A stretch of 64,000 nucleotides of DNA from Ruegeria arenilitoris (GTDB taxonomy: Bacteria > Pseudomonadota > Alphaproteobacteria > Rhodobacterales > Rhodobacteraceae), in NCBI RefSeq assembly GCF_013035315.1, contig NZ_WQHP01000001.1, forward strand, positions 806,001-870,000. Reading direction: 5' to 3'. The translations under genes were made by a program, and so were the position numbers. Position 1 is the stretch's first letter. Each line of letters begins with the position of its first letter. The notes under the pieces are model-generated. The model was not told the DNA's origin and made no database searches. It saw only the letters and a program-made list of their open reading frames with translations. Positions 62,175 through 64,000 of the stretch are shown in pieces.

Positions 62175-62984
62175 TCACCCAGAGGTCTCGGCAGCGCCGG
62201 ATTCGACCTGTTCCGCAAGCAAGCTCAACCCGGTTTGGGCGGCTTGCCGCATCGCCTTCGCGAACAGCGTGACATCAATATCGGTCGCCAAGAATGTCAC
62301 CCCCAGATCCAGACACTTGCGCTGCATTTCCGGATCGAGCGTCAGAATGCCCGCCGCCTTTCCCGACGCAATGATGCGTTGCAGCGCGTCCAACACCGCC
62401 TCGACGACTTCGGGGTGGCCGGCATTCCCGATATGCCCCATGTCCGCCGCCAAGTCCGCCGGTCCGACGAAAACGCCATCCACATCCGTGGTCAAAATGT
62501 CATCCAGAGCCGCCAGACCAAGGCGGTTTTCCACCTGAACCAAAAGGCAAATCTGCTCGTCTGCCGTTTTCAAGTAATCCGGAATAGCAGCAAACCGGGA
62601 AGCACGCGCCAAGGAGGAGCCCACACCCCGGACCCCGTGAGGTGGATACCGAACAGCCCGCACCAATTCCCGCGCCTGATCACCGCTTTCCACCATTGGA
62701 ACGAGAATGCTTTGAACCCCGGCATCGAGGTACTGTTTGATCATCCAGGTCTCGCCAATCGGCAAGCGGGCGACTGCAGCGCTGCCCGATCCCTCGATCA
62801 CCCGCACTTGTTCAAGGATCGAACGCAGATCGTTTGGTGCATGTTCGCCATCGACCAACAGCCAGTCAAAATCCGCGGTCGCGGCGATTTCGGCGGCATA
62901 CGCATTGGCCATTCCGATCCAGCAACCGATCTGCGGATGCCCGGCCGTAAGCGCTGCTTTAAATGAGTTCTTTGGCGCAGGCAT
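62175..62984 (-). CDS. hpaI: HpcH/HpaI-family 4-hydroxy-2-oxoheptanedioate aldolase
   Basis: A 269-residue class II aldolase: WLLVDGEHAPND, the substrate Arg in AAVARLP, LVQVEN with the metal-binding Glu, and VFVGPADLAADMG with the Asp. It cleaves 4-hydroxy-2-oxo-heptane-1,7-dioate to pyruvate and succinate semialdehyde in homoprotocatechuate meta-cleavage. It follows the HpaH-like gene by 14 bp, giving the order HpaG-HpaH-HpaI. Related aldolases act on keto-deoxy sugar acids, but the neighbours fix the assignment. Confidence 0.88.
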   Translation of the reverse strand: MPAPKNSFKAALTAGHPQIGCWIGMANAYAAEIAATADFDWLLVDGEHAPNDLRSILEQVRVIEGSGSAAVARLPIGETWMIKQYLDAGVQSILVPMVESGDQARELVRAVRYPPHGVRGVGSSLARASRFAAIPDYLKTADEQICLLVQVENRLGLAALDDILTTDVDGVFVGPADLAADMGHIGNAGHPEVVEAVLDALQRIIASGKAAGILTLDPEMQRKCLDLGVTFLATDIDVTLFAKAMRQAAQTGLSLLAEQVESGAAETSG

Positions 62985-62998
62985 ACGCGACGCTCCTT

Positions 62999-63799
62999 TC
63001 AGGCAAAATTAATATCGACCGAGCCGAAAGGCCCAAAATCTGCGTGGATTGCCGTGCCCGGCGGGCATTCGATGGGGCGGATAAAACTGCCGGACAAGAT
63101 GATCTGTCCCGGTTCGATGCTCTGACCATATTGCGCCATTCGGCGCGCAAGCCAGACAACGCTTTCGATCGGGTCGTTCAATACACCCGCCCCCAGACCG
63201 GTCTCTTCGATCTCACCATTGCGGAAGGTCAGCGCGCCGACCCAGCGCAGATCAAGGGCGTCGACCGCGTGGCGTTCCGCGCCCAGCACAATGCCTGCAT
63301 TGGCAGCATTGTCGCTGATTGTATCGTAGACGGTGCGCGCATTACCACTTTCGGGGTCTACACGCTGAATGCGGGTGTCCAGAATTTCGATTGAGGGCGC
63401 GACATAGTCCGTGGCGGCGACAACGTCTTCGCGCGTGACGTTTTGCCCGCCGACAGAGGATTTCATAACAAAGGCAATCTCGGCCTCGATCCGTGGCTGA
63501 ATGAAGCGACCGGCAGGGACCGTACCGCTATTGGCAAAAGCCATGTCATCGAACAGGATGCCACTATCGGGAATGTCAATGTTAAGCGCGTATTGCATCG
63601 CCTTCGAGGTCAGGCCGATTTTCCAACCTATGACCTTGCGCCCTTCCGCCAGCTTCTGCCGGTAAATCGCATTTTGCACCGCGTACGCATCATCCATCCC
63701 GATCTCGGGGTGGCGCAGGCTCAGCAGACCGATCTGCTGTCCGGTGCGTTCCGCCTGCAGCAGATCGGCCGCGGCGCGGGCGTGATCTTCGGGTGTCAT
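62999..63799 (-). CDS. hpaH: 2-oxo-hept-3-ene-1,7-dioate hydratase
   Basis: A 266-residue member of the hydratase/decarboxylase (FAH-like) family: VIGWKIGLTSKAMQ, the metal ligands in PRIEAEIAFVM, and the late IILSGSF. Length and sequence style match HpaH/MhpD. It hydrates the dienol product of decarboxylation in homoprotocatechuate degradation, supplying the HpaI aldolase. It overlaps the downstream-encoded HpaG-like gene by four bases. Confidence 0.9.
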   Translation of the reverse strand: MTPEDHARAAADLLQAERTGQQIGLLSLRHPEIGMDDAYAVQNAIYRQKLAEGRKVIGWKIGLTSKAMQYALNIDIPDSGILFDDMAFANSGTVPAGRFIQPRIEAEIAFVMKSSVGGQNVTREDVVAATDYVAPSIEILDTRIQRVDPESGNARTVYDTISDNAANAGIVLGAERHAVDALDLRWVGALTFRNGEIEETGLGAGVLNDPIESVVWLARRMAQYGQSIEPGQIILSGSFIRPIECPPGTAIHADFGPFGSVDINFA

Positions 63800-64000
63800 G
63801 GCTGCTCATCCTCGACAGTATTTCGCAGCGTCCCAATGCCGTCGACTGACACCTCAACAACGTCACCGGGGGCAAGGTATTTCGGCGGATCAAATCGCGC
63901 TCCTGCCCCGGTGGGTGTTCCGGTGACGATGATATCCCCCGGCTGCAAGGTCATGAAGGTCGAGATGTATTCGATCTCGCGCCGGATCGGGAACATCATG
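63796..64000 (-). CDS. FAH-family isomerase/decarboxylase, C-terminal part (HpaG-like), truncated by window end
   Basis: At least 67 residues of the C-terminus of a fumarylacetoacetate-hydrolase-family protein: TLQPGDIIVTGTPTGAG and LAPGDVVEVSVDGIGTLRN are the signature end of HpaG/HpcE, 5-carboxymethyl-2-oxo-hex-3-ene-1,7-dioate decarboxylase/isomerase. The start lies beyond base 64000. Position before HpaH and HpaI supports that role. Confidence 0.85.
   Translation of the reverse strand, partial: MMFPIRREIEYISTFMTLQPGDIIVTGTPTGAGARFDPPKYLAPGDVVEVSVDGIGTLRNTVEDEQP

Overview
The window looks like chromosomal DNA from a marine alphaproteobacterium of the Roseobacter group (Rhodobacterales). 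This is inferred from the GC-rich, densely packed, translationally coupled operons, the many solute-binding-protein transporters (two sugar-type ABC systems and one TRAP system) and the style of the encoded proteins. No 16S or other phylogenetic marker is present, so genus and species are left open. I saw no tRNA, rRNA, CRISPR array, insertion sequence or integrase.

Layout. (1) 1-13890, leftward: a long catabolic operon of uncharacterised substrate. It holds a sugar-type ABC importer, a histidinol-dehydrogenase/HpsN-like enzyme, an SDR, a LacI regulator, a cupin, a MetE-C-like protein, an alpha/beta hydrolase, an RraA-type aldolase and three SnoaL/NTF2-like proteins. A fourth NTF2-like protein and an amidohydrolase are divergent at 14049-15940. 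Two LacI-type palindromes lie in the divergent promoter. (2) 15991-17313: a UGT-type glycosyltransferase, followed by an AT-rich spacer. (3) 17514-29603, rightward: a compact nonribosomal peptide synthetase (NRPS) locus made of an acyl-CoA-dehydrogenase-like oxidase, a HupE/UreJ membrane protein, a stand-alone adenylation domain, a free carrier protein, a C-A-PCP synthetase and a C-A-PCP-TE synthetase. (4) 29619-34061, leftward: a hybrid metal-binding-protein / FtsX-LolD ABC operon. (5) 34384-37583: a FabI-like reductase and a DUF3141 hydrolase. (6) 37606-53112, leftward: a 15.5-kb second sugar-type catabolic operon with its own ABC importer, two GMC oxidoreductases and a LacI regulator, preceded by two tandem operators. 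(7) 53424-60494, rightward: an aromatic-acid-like operon (MBL protein, FAD monooxygenase, DUF2783, TRAP transporter, VOC protein, maleylacetoacetate isomerase) with a convergent MarR gene. (8) 61328-64000, leftward: a phosphoesterase and the end of a homoprotocatechuate (HpaGHI-type) meta-cleavage operon.

The most notable system is the NRPS locus. The adenylation domain of the 1377-residue synthetase (21641-25774) is interrupted between core motifs A8 and A9 by about 330 residues. The insert reads as a zinc-ribbon/PP-loop ATP pyrophosphatase of the N-acetyl-sugar amidotransferase type (SGGKDS plus three CXXC pairs). Read by eye, the same adenylation domain has a specificity code almost identical to the asparagine code. 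A PP-loop amidation or sulfur-transfer enzyme built into an Asn/Asp-activating domain is, as far as I know, undescribed. The upstream A domain, free PCP and oxidase look like a starter unit that is oxidised while carrier-bound, as in prolyl-to-pyrrolyl pathways. Product and chemistry are inference.

Regulation can partly be read from the DNA: LacI-type operators at 13916-13985 and 53128-53162, and a MarR-type candidate motif present twice before the aromatic operon and once before the MarR gene itself.
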